A stretch of 64,000 bases of DNA from Planctomycetaceae bacterium (GCA_021732785.1 JAKFUG010000046.1:1-64000), one strand, 5' to 3'. Positions 42,667 through 52,602 are shown, counted from the stretch's first letter. Made by a program: numbers and translations. Notes: a model not told the origin generated them from the letters alone.

Positions 42667-43749
42667 ATGAGTCTGTTTCGCGCCGCCATTGATCGCATCG
42701 CCGGTTATGCCCCGGGGGAACAACCCCAGGACTCCGGTTGGATCAAACTGAACACCAACGAGAACCCATACCCGCCGTCGCCGATGGTGGTCGAAGCCAT
42801 CACATCGGCGGCGAAGGGGCGGTTGAATCTCTACCCCGATCCGCTCAGCACGGCGTTCCGTCGCGCGGCCGCCGATGTTTTCAATGTCGAGCCGGATTGG
42901 ATTCTCCCCGGCAACGGCAGCGATGAAATCCTGACGATTCTCACGCGGTCGTTCGTCGATTCGCACGAACTGACGGTTTATCCCTATCCGAGCTACATCC
43001 TGTACGAAACGCTCGCCGACATTCAGGGGGCCCGGCACGCACGGATGCTGCTCAATCCCGATTGGTCGTGGGACATGCCCGCCGCGAACAAATGGCTGGA
43101 AAATGCGCGGCTGGCGTTGATTCCGAATCCCAATTCCCCCTCGGGCAACCGCTGGGATGATGCGACGCTGCAGGAACTGGTGCCGCCACAGGGCGTATTG
43201 GTGCTGGATGAAGCGTACGGCGATTTCGCGGACACGCCGCATCGGGCTGAGATGTTGCGGTCACCGCTCGGCAAGCAGATGGTGATCACGCGGACTTTCA
43301 GCAAGTCATACAGTCTCGCCGGAATTCGGTTCGGTTTCGCCATCGCGCATCCAGACCTGATCGCTGGCATGCGAAAGGTGAAGGACAGTTACAATTGCGA
43401 CGCCATTGCCCTCGCCGCCGCGACCGCCGCGATTTCCGATCAAACCTGGATGCAAGCCAACGTTGCGAAGATTCGCACCACTCGGCAACGACTCGACGCG
43501 GCACTCCGGGCGTTCGGTTTCGATGTCACGCCGTCACAGGCGAACTTCGTGTGGGCGACGCATCCCGACCGCAGTCACCGCGAACTTTACGAAGCCCTCA
43601 AACAACGCAAGATTCTCGTCCGGTACATGGTCTACCGCGATGTCGCCTGGGCCAACGGCGGTGTGCTCGATGGCTTGCGCATCACCGTGGGAACGGATGC
43701 AGAAATCGACACGCTGCTGTCCACTCTGAACGACATCCTTTCAAAATAA
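42667..43749 (+). CDS. hisC: Histidinol-phosphate aminotransferase
   Basis: A 360-residue class I/II aminotransferase that converts imidazole acetol phosphate to histidinol phosphate with glutamate. Motifs are IKLNTNENPYPPSP near the start, NLYPDPLS, NGSDEILTILTRSF, VLDEAYGDF and the PLP-binding Lys213 in RTFSKSYSLAGIRFGF. The length fits HisC (~355). ATG 42667 is used; a TTG four codons earlier is possible. hisB follows 56 bases later, so the two probably form an operon for histidine synthesis in the cytoplasm. Confidence 0.94.
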   Translation: MSLFRAAIDRIAGYAPGEQPQDSGWIKLNTNENPYPPSPMVVEAITSAAKGRLNLYPDPLSTAFRRAAADVFNVEPDWILPGNGSDEILTILTRSFVDSHELTVYPYPSYILYETLADIQGARHARMLLNPDWSWDMPAANKWLENARLALIPNPNSPSGNRWDDATLQELVPPQGVLVLDEAYGDFADTPHRAEMLRSPLGKQMVITRTFSKSYSLAGIRFGFAIAHPDLIAGMRKVKDSYNCDAIALAAATAAISDQTWMQANVAKIRTTRQRLDAALRAFGFDVTPSQANFVWATHPDRSHRELYEALKQRKILVRYMVYRDVAWANGGVLDGLRITVGTDAEIDTLLSTLNDILSK

Positions 43750-43805
43750 CCAAGACGCCCATGGAATGCCTTCCCTGGGATGTTTCAGAATAAACAGGAC
43801 TCACC

Positions 43806-44393
43806 ATGCTGCGGCAACATGCTTTGACACGCAAGACGGGCGAAACCGAAATCGCGCTGTCGCTGAACCTCGACGGGACCGGCCAGGCGAAGGTCTCGAC
43901 GGGTATCGGTTTTCTCGATCACATGCTGCATCTCTTTGCCAAGCACGGTTTGTTCGATCTGGAGGTGACCGCCAAGGGGGACTTGCACGTCGACGATCAC
44001 CACACCGCGGAAGATGTCGGCATCTGCCTCGGCACCGCGATCCGGCAAGCCGTCGGCGACAAGCAGGGCCTCACCCGTTACGGCAGCATGACGTTGCCGA
44101 TGGAAGAAACGCTGGTGACATCGGCCCTCGATCTCAGCGGCCGCACCAAGTTCGTTTACGCCGTGAAGTTCCCGACCGAGAAAATCGGCACGTTCGATAC
44201 CGAGCTCGTCGAAGAATTCTGGTACGCCGTCACCGCGAACACGATGATGAACCTGCACCTCGTCCTGCACCACGGCACGAACAGCCATCACATTTCGGAA
44301 GCGACATTCAAAGCCACCGCGCGTGCATTGCGGCAAGCGGTGACCATCGACCCACGACAAACGGGCGTGCCGTCATCGAAGGGGACGCTGTAA
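43806..44393 (+). CDS. hisB: Imidazoleglycerol-phosphate dehydratase
   Basis: A 195-residue HisB (monofunctional, without the phosphatase domain). The two manganese-binding regions are clear: [22 protein letters not shown] with [16 protein letters not shown], and [25 protein letters not shown]. The end, ...GVPSSKGTL, is typical for the family. It catalyses dehydration of imidazoleglycerol phosphate to imidazole acetol phosphate, the step just before HisC. Confidence 0.96.
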   Translation: MLRQHALTRKTGETEIALSLNLDGTGQAKVSTGIGFLDHMLHLFAKHGLFDLEVTAKGDLHVDDHHTAEDVGICLGTAIRQAVGDKQGLTRYGSMTLPMEETLVTSALDLSGRTKFVYAVKFPTEKIGTFDTELVEEFWYAVTANTMMNLHLVLHHGTNSHHISEATFKATARALRQAVTIDPRQTGVPSSKGTL

Positions 44394-44599
44394 GCAGAAG
44401 TTCGACGGTTCTGCTAGTGTAAGCTCAAGTCCTCCGAGAAGGGTGTTAACGCGAGAGTCCGAGAGTTTTGGACCGAGATTCCGGGGTGCGAACGCGACTC
44501 TGAAGGTTCCTTCCGCACCCCGGTTCGTCTCTCTCGAAACCGAGAGCGCCCGTGCAGCGGGCGAAGCGTCGCAAGTCGTTGCGGGACTGGCGTCAAAAC
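44394..44599. other. Spacer after hisB with hairpin
   Basis: No gene is visible. An inverted repeat, CCGGGGTGCG (44481-44490) and CGCACCCCGG (44514-44523), forms a ten-base stem with a 23-base loop. The sequence leads into the strong terminator at 44600. Confidence 0.45.
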
Positions 44600-44633
44600 G
44601 AAAACGCCGAGAGCGTGAACTCTCGGCGTTTTC
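44600..44633. terminator. Bidirectional terminator hairpin
   Basis: GAAAACGCCGAGAG (44600-44613) and CTCTCGGCGTTTTC (44620-44633) form a 14-base perfect stem with a six-base loop. T-runs at the 3' side occur in both directions. It would end hisCB transcription from the left and any leftward transcript from the transposase remnant. Confidence 0.8.
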
Positions 44634-44639
44634 CGTTAG

Positions 44640-45156
44640 CTGGTGTGTCGCGACAGTGCGCGGCAAAACGCTGCGTCGCGGCACTTTCGACGACAGCCAC
44701 AAATGCTTCCGCCACGGCTTGAGCTGGTGACTCGCCAAGGTGCGCTGGACGGTCTGCGGCGAAATCGACTCCACGACGTGATCGGCGATCCGTTGCCGGG
44801 CCAACTCGGCACAATCCCGGTGCGACAGCGAACGTCCCACGTCATCCGGCCGTTCGCACGCCAGTTTGACAGTGTGCATGGCGACCTCGGGGGGAAAAGA
44901 CCGGCGGGCGGCCGGGACGTTTCCCCTCCTGCAAGCCCGCCACGCCCCGGTCGCGGAACCGCGCGATCCATTTGTAAAGATGCCGCCGCGGCAGGTCGAC
45001 CCGCGTCGCCGTTTCCGAGACATGATGCCCGTCCGCCAGCAGCAGTATGGCCCGCGCCCGCCGGGCCAACCAGGCCGGAGCCGTCTGCCGCCGCAACCAG
45101 GCTTCCAATTCATCCCGCTGTTCCTGTGTCACCAGGACGGCCGTACGATTCGACAT
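44640..45156 (-). pseudogene. Broken IS630-family transposase
   Basis: The minus strand starts at 45156 with MSNRTAVLVTQEQRDELEAWL...ARRARAILLLADGHHVSETATRVDLPRRHLYKWIARFRDRGVAGLQEGKRPGRPP, the N-terminal HTH part of IS630-type transposases. The frame then shifts, and the next part (HTVKLACERPDDVGRSLSHRDCAELARQRI...ISPQTVQRTLASHQLKPW) continues in another frame. It stops before the DDE catalytic domain. It is therefore frameshifted and truncated, and not functional. No terminal inverted repeats could be defined. Confidence 0.75.
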
Positions 45157-45533
45157 CGAACATCCTTGTTCCAGGAGTGAAGACGGATTCGGTGCTCTCC
45201 GACCCCCCCAATCATAAACTGCTCACCCATTGGCGGGGAGATGTACTTAGCCGACGTAGGACATGGGCCCTCTCGAAGAACGGGGATCGGTGGGGACACA
45301 GGCTGCCACTCACTAGCATCACTCCTGACGGATTGGCAGCCCACCGACGATGATGCGAATCAAAAATGGCGATGTGAGGTTGGTTTCGACGGCTCGTCAA
45401 GAATGCCACTTTGTGAAAGTGGTTCTGCGACGGCAGCGGTGATGCTTGAAAACGGTGGGACTTTATCCAAGAATCGGCAACGTTCTTTGCCCGTCACCTC
45501 TTCCGTTCTATGGTCCGCTGCGTCAGGGACACG
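45157..45533. other. Spacer upstream of the five-gene cluster
   Basis: About 380 bases without a gene. A small hairpin CCACTTT-GTG-AAAGTGG lies near 45406-45422. The promoter of the SWIM-led cluster is expected here, but I cannot point to clear boxes. Confidence 0.4.
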
Positions 45534-46991
45534 ATGATCACCATCGACGAAGCTTATGTGGATGCTGCTGCGCCGAATACCGAGGCCGCGAAAAATGGCC
45601 GCGGTCTGGTGCTCAAGGGGAAATTTCTCAAACTGCATCACGATGCCGAGGAAACGTTGCTCTTCGGCGAGTGTCAGGGTTCGGGCAAAGAGCCGTACCA
45701 TTGCTCGTGCGACTTCACGCGACCCGATCAGCCGACGCATCGGTGTTCGTGTCCCAGCCGGCAGTTTCCGTGCAAGCATTGTCTGGGGCTGATGTACGCC
45801 TTCGTGCAGAAACGGGCGTCGTTCAAAGCCGCCGATGTCCCCGCCGATCTCGCGGAGAAACGGGACAAACTCGCGGCCCGAGCCGAGAAGAAGCAGGAAG
45901 ACGCTGCCAGGCCGAAAACGGTCGACAAGGCCGCACTCGCCAAGAAGATCAAAGCGCAGCTCACGGGGATCGATCTGCTCGAAAAGCTGACCCTCGATCT
46001 GGTGCGGATCGGTATCGGCAACATGAATTCGAAGTCGGCGAACGAAATCGAAGAGAAGGCCAAACAACTCGGCAACGCTTACCTTCCCGGTGCGCAGGCC
46101 GCGCTGCATCGATACACGCAGTTGTTTGCCGGCGACGACGGCACGTTCGATGCCTCCACCGCGCCGCAACAGCGGGAAGCGGTCTACAGCGATGCCCTCG
46201 ATCATCTCAGCCGGTTGCATTCGCTGGTGAAGCAGGGCCGGGCATACCTGCAGCGGCGGCTCGATGATTCCGAACTCAGTCCGGAAGTCGACACACCGAT
46301 TGCCGCGTGGCTGGGACATGCGTGGCAACTGGCGGAATTGAGGCAGGCCGGTCTCGTCGAAGCGAATGTCGAACTGCTGCAACTGGCGTTCAACTCCCAC
46401 GACGACATCGCCCGCAAGGAATATGTCGATACCGGCATCTGGCTGAATCTCGCCACCGGGCGGATTGCGGTCACGCAGAACTTCCGACCGTACAAAGCGG
46501 CGAAGTACATCAAAAGCGACGACAGCTTTTTTCAGGTCGCCCAGATGCCGGAGCTGTGCGTTTATCCGGGGGACATCAACCCGCGCATCCGCTGGGAGGG
46601 CATGACGCCGCGACCGCTGGAACCGCGCGACCTGGAAAAAGCCCGATCATTCGCGAAGTCGGATTTCGCCACGGTCATCAAAGCGGTGAAGACGAATCTG
46701 AAGGGACCGCTCTCCGACAAGCAACCGATTTATGCTTTGAAATTCCGCCGCATCGGTCAGGTGGATGGCGAGTTCGTCGTTGAAGACGCCAAAGGGGAAC
46801 GACTCACGTTGACCGACCGCGGCATGACCGATGAACCGGCCAGTTGCCATTTGCTGCCGCTGCTGCCGGAGAAAGTCTTCACCGATCAGGTGCTGGTGGC
46901 CCGCTTCCGCCACGATCTCGACACGCGGCGATTGCAAATCAAACCGTTGAGCATCGTGACCGAATCGAACATCGTCCGGTTAACGCTGTAG
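45534..46991 (+). CDS. SWIM zinc-finger protein (YehQ-like)
   Basis: A 485-residue protein. The SWIM motif is near residues 58-85: CSCDF...HRCSCPSRQFPCKHCLGLMYAF, with the CxCx(n)CxH metal ligands. A Lys/Ala-rich helical linker follows (ADLAEKRDKLAARAEKKQEDAARPK), then a long helical and beta-containing region with no motif I know. SWIM proteins bind DNA or proteins. This kind with a MoxR ATPase, DUF5682 and VWA protein is known as a conserved set, including E. coli yehLMPQ, but no function is established. AGGGA lies shortly before ATG 45534. First gene of the cluster. Confidence 0.85.
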   Translation: MITIDEAYVDAAAPNTEAAKNGRGLVLKGKFLKLHHDAEETLLFGECQGSGKEPYHCSCDFTRPDQPTHRCSCPSRQFPCKHCLGLMYAFVQKRASFKAADVPADLAEKRDKLAARAEKKQEDAARPKTVDKAALAKKIKAQLTGIDLLEKLTLDLVRIGIGNMNSKSANEIEEKAKQLGNAYLPGAQAALHRYTQLFAGDDGTFDASTAPQQREAVYSDALDHLSRLHSLVKQGRAYLQRRLDDSELSPEVDTPIAAWLGHAWQLAELRQAGLVEANVELLQLAFNSHDDIARKEYVDTGIWLNLATGRIAVTQNFRPYKAAKYIKSDDSFFQVAQMPELCVYPGDINPRIRWEGMTPRPLEPRDLEKARSFAKSDFATVIKAVKTNLKGPLSDKQPIYALKFRRIGQVDGEFVVEDAKGERLTLTDRGMTDEPASCHLLPLLPEKVFTDQVLVARFRHDLDTRRLQIKPLSIVTESNIVRLTL

Positions 46992-47030
46992 TGGTGTATT
47001 GATCGGGAGACAGACCGTGGCAGCGAAGGA

Positions 47031-47101
47031 GTCGGGGCGGGGGCCCCGACCTATATTGATGCACAAGGGAAGATTTCATCGGATGGGGCCCCCGCCCCGT
47101 C
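47031..47101. repeat. Intergenic palindrome, type D
   Basis: CGGGGCGGGGGCCCC (47033-47047) and GGGGCCCCCGCCCCG (47085-47099) are inverse copies with a 37-base loop. The element lies between the SWIM gene and the HEAT-like gene, within the cluster. No other copy was seen. Confidence 0.7.
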
Positions 47102-47147
47102 TCTTCAAACTTGACCACGGCCCCGGTCGTTTCTTGCAGGACCTCCC

Positions 47148-48959
47148 ATGAGCATCGCGGTTCTCACCCAGGTTTATGACGAGATGCGTCGGCTGGCGAT
47201 CGCTGGCAGCAGCGTTGCCGCGGGCGATTTCCGCCTGAAGAAACTGGTCCCACCGCTCGAGAAATCGGGCGAAAAAGCCCCGGTGTTTGCCAAGGTTGCT
47301 CAAGCCGCCACGGCGGTCGTCGAGAGCAATGAGAAAACGGCCCCCGCGGCACTGCTGGAACTCGCCACGCTGGTCAATGCGATTCTCTACACGCAAGGGG
47401 AAACCGGGAAACCCGGCGACCTGCAACCGATTGAAACCGTCGATCTTGGTGCCCGGCAGACACAAGCCAGTGCCCGGTTGCTGAAGCCGTTACTCGAAGC
47501 CCTCTTCACGACCGGTTCCGGGCGGTTGGAAATCATCCGCGATGCCATCGACCGTGGCGTGTTCGCCGATCTGCGATTGGTTAAAGCGGCGTTGAAGGGT
47601 CTCGACGATCCATACCCGGAAATCGGCGAGCTGATCGCGGACAAGGTATTGCCGATGTACGGCCTCGCGATCCTTCCCGAAATCCGTCGGCAGTTCAATC
47701 TGAAAGGAAAAGCGGGCCATCTCCATCGCCTGCGGGTGATGCACCGGCTCGATCCGACCGGAACCCGTGAAATTGTGCAGCAGACCTTGGACGACGGTTC
47801 GAAAGAACTGAAAGTCGTGGCCATCGAATGTCTGGGGGACAGCGAAGAAGACCTGACGTTTCTGCTGCAGCAAGCGAAAGCCAAGGCAAAAGATGTCCGT
47901 GTGGCGGCGCTGATCGCGCTCACCCGACTCGTCACGGCGGAGGCCATTGAAGCCGTCACCGAAGCGGCGAGCGGCGCCGATCTCGCGGCGATCGTCAATG
48001 GGCTGCGGGAAGCCCAGGTGCCCGCGCTGCGGAAACTGGTGATCGCGGAATCGGAAAAGCAACTGGAAGCGTTGTCGGCGATTTCCGACAAGAAAGCGCT
48101 CGGCACGGCGATCGAACGGTTGATGGTCTGGCTGCGCTGTCTCGACGGCCGCCACGATGCGGATGCCGAGTCACTCCTGAAAAAACTGTTCCAGCAGCGT
48201 ACGGCCTTGGCGGAAATGTCCGCCGAACCGAGTGGCACCGATGTCAACGAAACGGTCGCCTATCTGATGGCCAACGGTTCGGCAAAGATGCAGCAAGTGA
48301 TCGTTGATGGTCGCGAGTCGCTGACTGGCCCGCCGTTGTCGTACTCGTTCGATGCCGCCCGGCGTGCCTTGCCTGCCAAAAAAGTCTTTGAAATGTACTC
48401 GCCGTATCTGAAGGGAAAGCCGGACAAGAAGTCAAAGAAAGCGGCCGAGGCGTTCAGTCAATCGGAAGCGATCCGCAACGCGTTGTGCGACAACTCGTCG
48501 GGTTACGCCTGGCGGTGGGGATTCGGTCGGCGTGGAATGCGTGAAGCGCCGCCGGAACTCGATCCCCGCTGGCTCGATGTTGCCGTCGAGCAGGCGGATG
48601 AAGTCCTGATGGTGCAGCTCGCGCGGCCGAACCATCCGGCATTGAATCAATGGTTGTCGCAGAAATTCGCCGCGAAAAAGAAAGCCACGGGAGACGTCCA
48701 TGTGTACGACATTCTGCGGACGATGATTGACGTGCAACATCCCGAGGCCACCGCGTGTGTGATTCAGACGTTACAGGACCTCGCCAAGAGCAGTTCCAGC
48801 AGTTATTCCTATTGGCTGACGCAGATCATTCCGTCGCTGCCGAAGACGGCGGTGACTCCGTTGGAAGCCTTGTTGCCGACGTTGCCGGAGAAAATGGTCA
48901 ACCCGGTGCTGGAAGCCGTGCTGGAATTGAAGAATCGATCGGATGACGTGGCCGTGTAG
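47148..48959 (+). CDS. HEAT-repeat-like protein of the SWIM/MoxR cluster
   Basis: A 603-residue almost all-helical protein. Several segments look like HEAT repeats, for example about residues 195-290: LRVMHRLDPTGTREIVQQTLDDGSKELKVVAIECLGDSEEDLTFLLQQAKAKAKDVRVAALIALTRL. No catalytic motif is seen. In actinobacterial versions of this cluster a DUF5691 protein occupies the same place between the SWIM and ATPase genes; I infer a similar scaffold role. The AAA ATPase gene follows 29 bases later. Confidence 0.75.
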   Translation: MSIAVLTQVYDEMRRLAIAGSSVAAGDFRLKKLVPPLEKSGEKAPVFAKVAQAATAVVESNEKTAPAALLELATLVNAILYTQGETGKPGDLQPIETVDLGARQTQASARLLKPLLEALFTTGSGRLEIIRDAIDRGVFADLRLVKAALKGLDDPYPEIGELIADKVLPMYGLAILPEIRRQFNLKGKAGHLHRLRVMHRLDPTGTREIVQQTLDDGSKELKVVAIECLGDSEEDLTFLLQQAKAKAKDVRVAALIALTRLVTAEAIEAVTEAASGADLAAIVNGLREAQVPALRKLVIAESEKQLEALSAISDKKALGTAIERLMVWLRCLDGRHDADAESLLKKLFQQRTALAEMSAEPSGTDVNETVAYLMANGSAKMQQVIVDGRESLTGPPLSYSFDAARRALPAKKVFEMYSPYLKGKPDKKSKKAAEAFSQSEAIRNALCDNSSGYAWRWGFGRRGMREAPPELDPRWLDVAVEQADEVLMVQLARPNHPALNQWLSQKFAAKKKATGDVHVYDILRTMIDVQHPEATACVIQTLQDLAKSSSSSYSYWLTQIIPSLPKTAVTPLEALLPTLPEKMVNPVLEAVLELKNRSDDVAV

Positions 48960-48988
48960 CACCGTCGAGAACTTTGCAAGGAATGCCC

Positions 48989-50131
48989 GTGTCCAAGAAA
49001 CGAGACGCAGAGCCGGCATCGGCTGCGAATGGTGCGAAGACCGCCGCGGGGGGCGAGATGCTCCGGATTCCCGCGGAAATCCAGTTTGCGAATGAAATCG
49101 AAGCGCTGATCGCCGCCGACAAGCACGACAAACCGCCCGGATGGCGAATGTCGCCGCGGGCGGTTCTCACGTACATCTGCGGCGGAACGGTTGGCAGCAC
49201 GACGGTCACACCAAAGTACATCGGTCATCAGCGGCTGGTCGAGATCGCGATTGCGACGCTCGTCACCGACCGTTCGCTGCTGCTGCTGGGAGAACCCGGA
49301 ACGGCGAAATCGTGGTTGTCGGAACATCTCACGGCGGCCATCAACGGTGACTCCACGAAAGTCGTGCAGGGAACCGCGGGCACTACGGAAGAGCAGGTGC
49401 GTTACACGTGGAACTACGCGATGCTGATCGCGCATGGTCCCAGTCCCGAGGCGCTCATTCGCAGTCCGATTTTCCGCGCGATGGAAGCGGGAGCGCTGGC
49501 CCGGTTTGAGGAAATCACGCGGTGTGCCTCGGAAGTGCAGGACGCGATGATCTCGCTGCTCTCCGAGAAACGCATCTCCGTCCCCGAACTGGAAACGGAA
49601 GTCCCCGCCGTGAAAGGCTTCGCCGTCATTGCCACGGCGAACACGCGCGACCGTGGCGTCAACGACATGTCCGCGGCCCTCAAACGGCGGTTCAACATTG
49701 TCGTTCTACCATCGCCCGCCACGATCGAAAGCGAAATCGACATCGTGCGCCGGCGTGTGCGTGACCTCGCGGCGCATCTCGAACTGAAAGCCAAAGTCCC
49801 GGCCGACGAAGCCATCGAAAAAGTCGTCACGATTTTCCGTGAATTACGCACTGGGCAAACTCTCGACGGCAAAGCCAAGTTGAAAACACCGAGCGGCGTC
49901 CTTTCGACCGCGGAAGCCATTTCGGTCCTCGCCAACAGCATGGCTCTCGCCGGGAGCTTCGGCAGCGGTGCCGTGACCGCGAACGATCTCGCCGCAGGCT
50001 TGCAAGGAGCCGTGGTGAAGGACGAAGAAAAAGACCGCGTGGTCTGGCAGGAGTACCTGGCGAATGTCCTGAAGAAACGCGGAGCCGAATGGCGTCCCCT
50101 GTTCACCGCGTGTTCCGAAATGAATGAGTAA
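48989..50131 (+). CDS. MoxR-type AAA+ ATPase (YehL-like)
   Basis: A 380-residue AAA+ ATPase with Walker A GEPGTAKS (residues 101-108). The Walker B-like stretch is unusual: ARFEEITRCASEVQDAMISLLSEKRI, with FEE in place of a hydrophobic-DE. Sensor 1 is AVIATANTRDRGVNDMSAALKRRF. It resembles E. coli YehL. GTG 48989 is the chosen start because AAGGA lies six bases before it; the ATG at 48983 directly abuts that site. It is expected to act with the VWA protein of the same cluster (52875), as in RavA-ViaA and CbbQ-CbbO pairs. Confidence 0.88.
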   Translation: MSKKRDAEPASAANGAKTAAGGEMLRIPAEIQFANEIEALIAADKHDKPPGWRMSPRAVLTYICGGTVGSTTVTPKYIGHQRLVEIAIATLVTDRSLLLLGEPGTAKSWLSEHLTAAINGDSTKVVQGTAGTTEEQVRYTWNYAMLIAHGPSPEALIRSPIFRAMEAGALARFEEITRCASEVQDAMISLLSEKRISVPELETEVPAVKGFAVIATANTRDRGVNDMSAALKRRFNIVVLPSPATIESEIDIVRRRVRDLAAHLELKAKVPADEAIEKVVTIFRELRTGQTLDGKAKLKTPSGVLSTAEAISVLANSMALAGSFGSGAVTANDLAAGLQGAVVKDEEKDRVVWQEYLANVLKKRGAEWRPLFTACSEMNE

Positions 50132-50137
50132 TGTTTG

Positions 50138-50213
50138 TGAGCGGCACGGCGCTAGCCGCCGGTTCTTCAAATGGAAAAATGCAAAGAACCGGCGGCTAGC
50201 GCCGTGCCGCTCA
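50138..50213. repeat. Intergenic palindrome, type C, full copy
   Basis: Arms TGAGCGGCACGGCGCTAGCC... (50138-50167) and ...GGCTAGCGCCGTGCCGCTCA (50184-50213) are perfect inverse copies of 30 bases around a 16-base loop. A single arm of the same sequence is at 52832-52860. It lies between the AAA and DUF5682 genes. Confidence 0.85.
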
Positions 50214-50250
50214 TGATCCCGCAATCCATGAATCGCGACCGGTGTGCTCC

Positions 50251-52590
50251 ATGACTTCCACGGCATCGATCAACGTCTTCGGAGTGCGGCACCTCTCGCC
50301 GACCGGGGCGTGGCATCTCCGGAAGTATCTCGATCAGGTCCGCCCGGAACTCGTGTTGATTGAAGGGCTCGCCGATGCGGAAGAACTGATCCCGCACATC
50401 ACGCGCAAGGGAACGAAGCCGCCGATCGCGATTCTCGCCTACACCGATTCGCTGCCGGTCCGCACGCTGGTTTATCCGCTGGCCCGTTACAGTCCGGAAT
50501 ATCAGGCGATGAAATGGGCCGACGAACACAAGGTGCCGGTGAAGTTCATCGATCTCCCGTCGGATATTTTTCTGGCGTTGATGGACATCGAAGAGGAACT
50601 CCGCAAGAAAGCCAAATCGGCACCACCGCCCGAAGCAGAATCGAAACCCGCCGAGTCGCCCGAAAGCGTTTCGCCAGCACAGGAAGAACATTTTTCGCTG
50701 TATGAGGAATATGCGAAACGGGCCGGAGAAGCCGATTACGATTCCTATTGGGAGCGGCATTTCGAGCACAATCTTAGCGACGACAGCTACCGCCGCGCGG
50801 CGTTCGAGTTCGGCAAATCGCTGCGAGAGATGGATCAGGATTCACTACGCTGGAAAGCCGAGAATCTGGTACGGGAAGCCTGGATGCGGCGACAGATCGA
50901 TGCGGCGATTGCGTCCGGCACACGTCCCGAAAAAATCGTCGCGGTGGTCGGTGCCTTCCATGCTTCGGTCTTGACATCCGATCATCCGTCGATGACCGAT
51001 GACGAACTGGCAACCCTGCGGCGGCGGGCGAGCAAGCTGACGCTGATGCCGTATTCTTACTTCCGATTGTCATCGCAGTCGGGTTACGGCGCGGGCAACC
51101 ACGCCCCCGCGTATTTCGAACTGCTGTGGGAAGCGCTGCAACAGAACGACATTGCCCAATTACCGTCCCGGTATCTGTCGCTGCTGGTACGGAACCTGCG
51201 CGAGACGGGCACGCACCGTTCCACCGCGGAAGTGATCGAAGGCGTGCGGCTCGCAAATACGCTGTCGGCTCTCAAAGAGGGATTGGCCCCGACGCTCAAA
51301 GACCTGCGCGATGCCGCCATCACCCTCATCGGCCACGGCGAGTTTTCCACCATTCGTGAAGCCGCCGCCCGCGTCGAAGTCGGCACTGCCATCGGGGAGT
51401 TGCCGAAGGGCGTGAGCCGGACCTCGATTCAAACCGATTTCGAGCGCGAACTGACTCGCCTCAAACTCGAAAAATACAAGACGACGGTGAAGCAGGATTT
51501 GTCGCTCGATCTGCGCGAGAACCGGCAGGCGAAATCGATCGAAGTCGCGTTTCTCGATTTGAACCGGTCATGCTTCTTTCATCGGCTGCGCGTGCTAGGC
51601 GTCGGGTTCGCCTCGGGACTCCGTACCGGGCAGCAATCGACCAACTGGGCGGAGAAGTGGCAACTGCAATGGACGCCCGAGAGCGAGATTCAACTGATTG
51701 AAGCGGTGCTACTCGGGGAAACGGTTGAACTCGCGGTGGGATACAAATTCAAGACGACGCTGGAAGGCTGCACGTCGATTGCCGCCGCGGCCGATGTCGT
51801 GCGGGATGCCATTCTGTGCGGCTTGATACTCGCGATGGAGGCGGCACGGCGGCGGTTACAGGAACTCGCCGCCGCCAGTTCCCAGTTCACGGCGATTGCC
51901 CACGCGGTTCACACTTTGGGACATGTGGTCCGCTACGGCGATGTCCGGCAGTTTGATCCGGAACCGTTGTTGCCGTTGATTGAGGAATTGTTCGTGCAGG
52001 GAGCGCTGTCGCTGCACACGGCCGCCAATTGTGATGACGACGCGGCCCCCGGCATGCGGACTGCGATCAACGAATTGAATCAGGTCGCATTGGACTACGC
52101 CGAGCGGGTGGATGAAGCCTTGTGGATTGATCGACTCCGGCAGTTGTCCGACGCCGACGATCGCAACCCGTTGCTGTCGGGCTATGCCTGTGCAATCCTG
52201 CTGGAGCGCGGGTTGCTGGCGAACGACGATCTTGCGCGGGAAGTCTCGAGGCGGTTGTCGCCCGGTGTGCCCGCAGACTTAGGTGCCGGGTGGTTTGAAG
52301 GCCTGTCGCAACGCAACCGGTATGCGTTGCTCGCCCGGCAATCGCTGTGGGAGCAACTCGCGGAGTATGTCGCATCGCTGGATGACGAACAGTTTCGCCG
52401 GGCGTTAGTCTTTCTGCGGCGGGCGTTCGGCTCGTTCAGTCCGCGCGAGAAGCGGCACATCGCGGAAAACCTCAGCGAACACTGGGGCGTGCATGCCGAC
52501 ACCGTGAGCGAGAGCCTCGAAAAGCCCTTGACGGAAGCCGAAGAGCAAACGCTGTCGGATTTCAACGAGTTTGATTTCGGTGATTTGTGA
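50251..52590 (+). CDS. DUF5682 protein (YehM-like)
   Basis: A 779-residue cytoplasmic protein. The N-terminal 300 residues begin INVFGVRHLSPTGAWHLRKYLDQVRPELVLIEGLADAEELI, which resembles the entry of TraB/ChaN/EreA-like folds (GxRH, later VLIEG); YSYFRLSSQSGYGAGNHAPAYFELLW follows. An insert of Pro/Glu-rich sequence lies near residue 125. The rest is long and helical. It corresponds to E. coli YehM. I take it as the central, possibly enzymatic, component, but no reaction is known. It is framed by palindromes on both sides within the cluster. The start could be ATG 50242 or 50251. Confidence 0.86.
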   Translation: MTSTASINVFGVRHLSPTGAWHLRKYLDQVRPELVLIEGLADAEELIPHITRKGTKPPIAILAYTDSLPVRTLVYPLARYSPEYQAMKWADEHKVPVKFIDLPSDIFLALMDIEEELRKKAKSAPPPEAESKPAESPESVSPAQEEHFSLYEEYAKRAGEADYDSYWERHFEHNLSDDSYRRAAFEFGKSLREMDQDSLRWKAENLVREAWMRRQIDAAIASGTRPEKIVAVVGAFHASVLTSDHPSMTDDELATLRRRASKLTLMPYSYFRLSSQSGYGAGNHAPAYFELLWEALQQNDIAQLPSRYLSLLVRNLRETGTHRSTAEVIEGVRLANTLSALKEGLAPTLKDLRDAAITLIGHGEFSTIREAAARVEVGTAIGELPKGVSRTSIQTDFERELTRLKLEKYKTTVKQDLSLDLRENRQAKSIEVAFLDLNRSCFFHRLRVLGVGFASGLRTGQQSTNWAEKWQLQWTPESEIQLIEAVLLGETVELAVGYKFKTTLEGCTSIAAAADVVRDAILCGLILAMEAARRRLQELAAASSQFTAIAHAVHTLGHVVRYGDVRQFDPEPLLPLIEELFVQGALSLHTAANCDDDAAPGMRTAINELNQVALDYAERVDEALWIDRLRQLSDADDRNPLLSGYACAILLERGLLANDDLAREVSRRLSPGVPADLGAGWFEGLSQRNRYALLARQSLWEQLAEYVASLDDEQFRRALVFLRRAFGSFSPREKRHIAENLSEHWGVHADTVSESLEKPLTEAEEQTLSDFNEFDFGDL

Positions 52591-52602
52591 CGAATCCACC
52601 AG

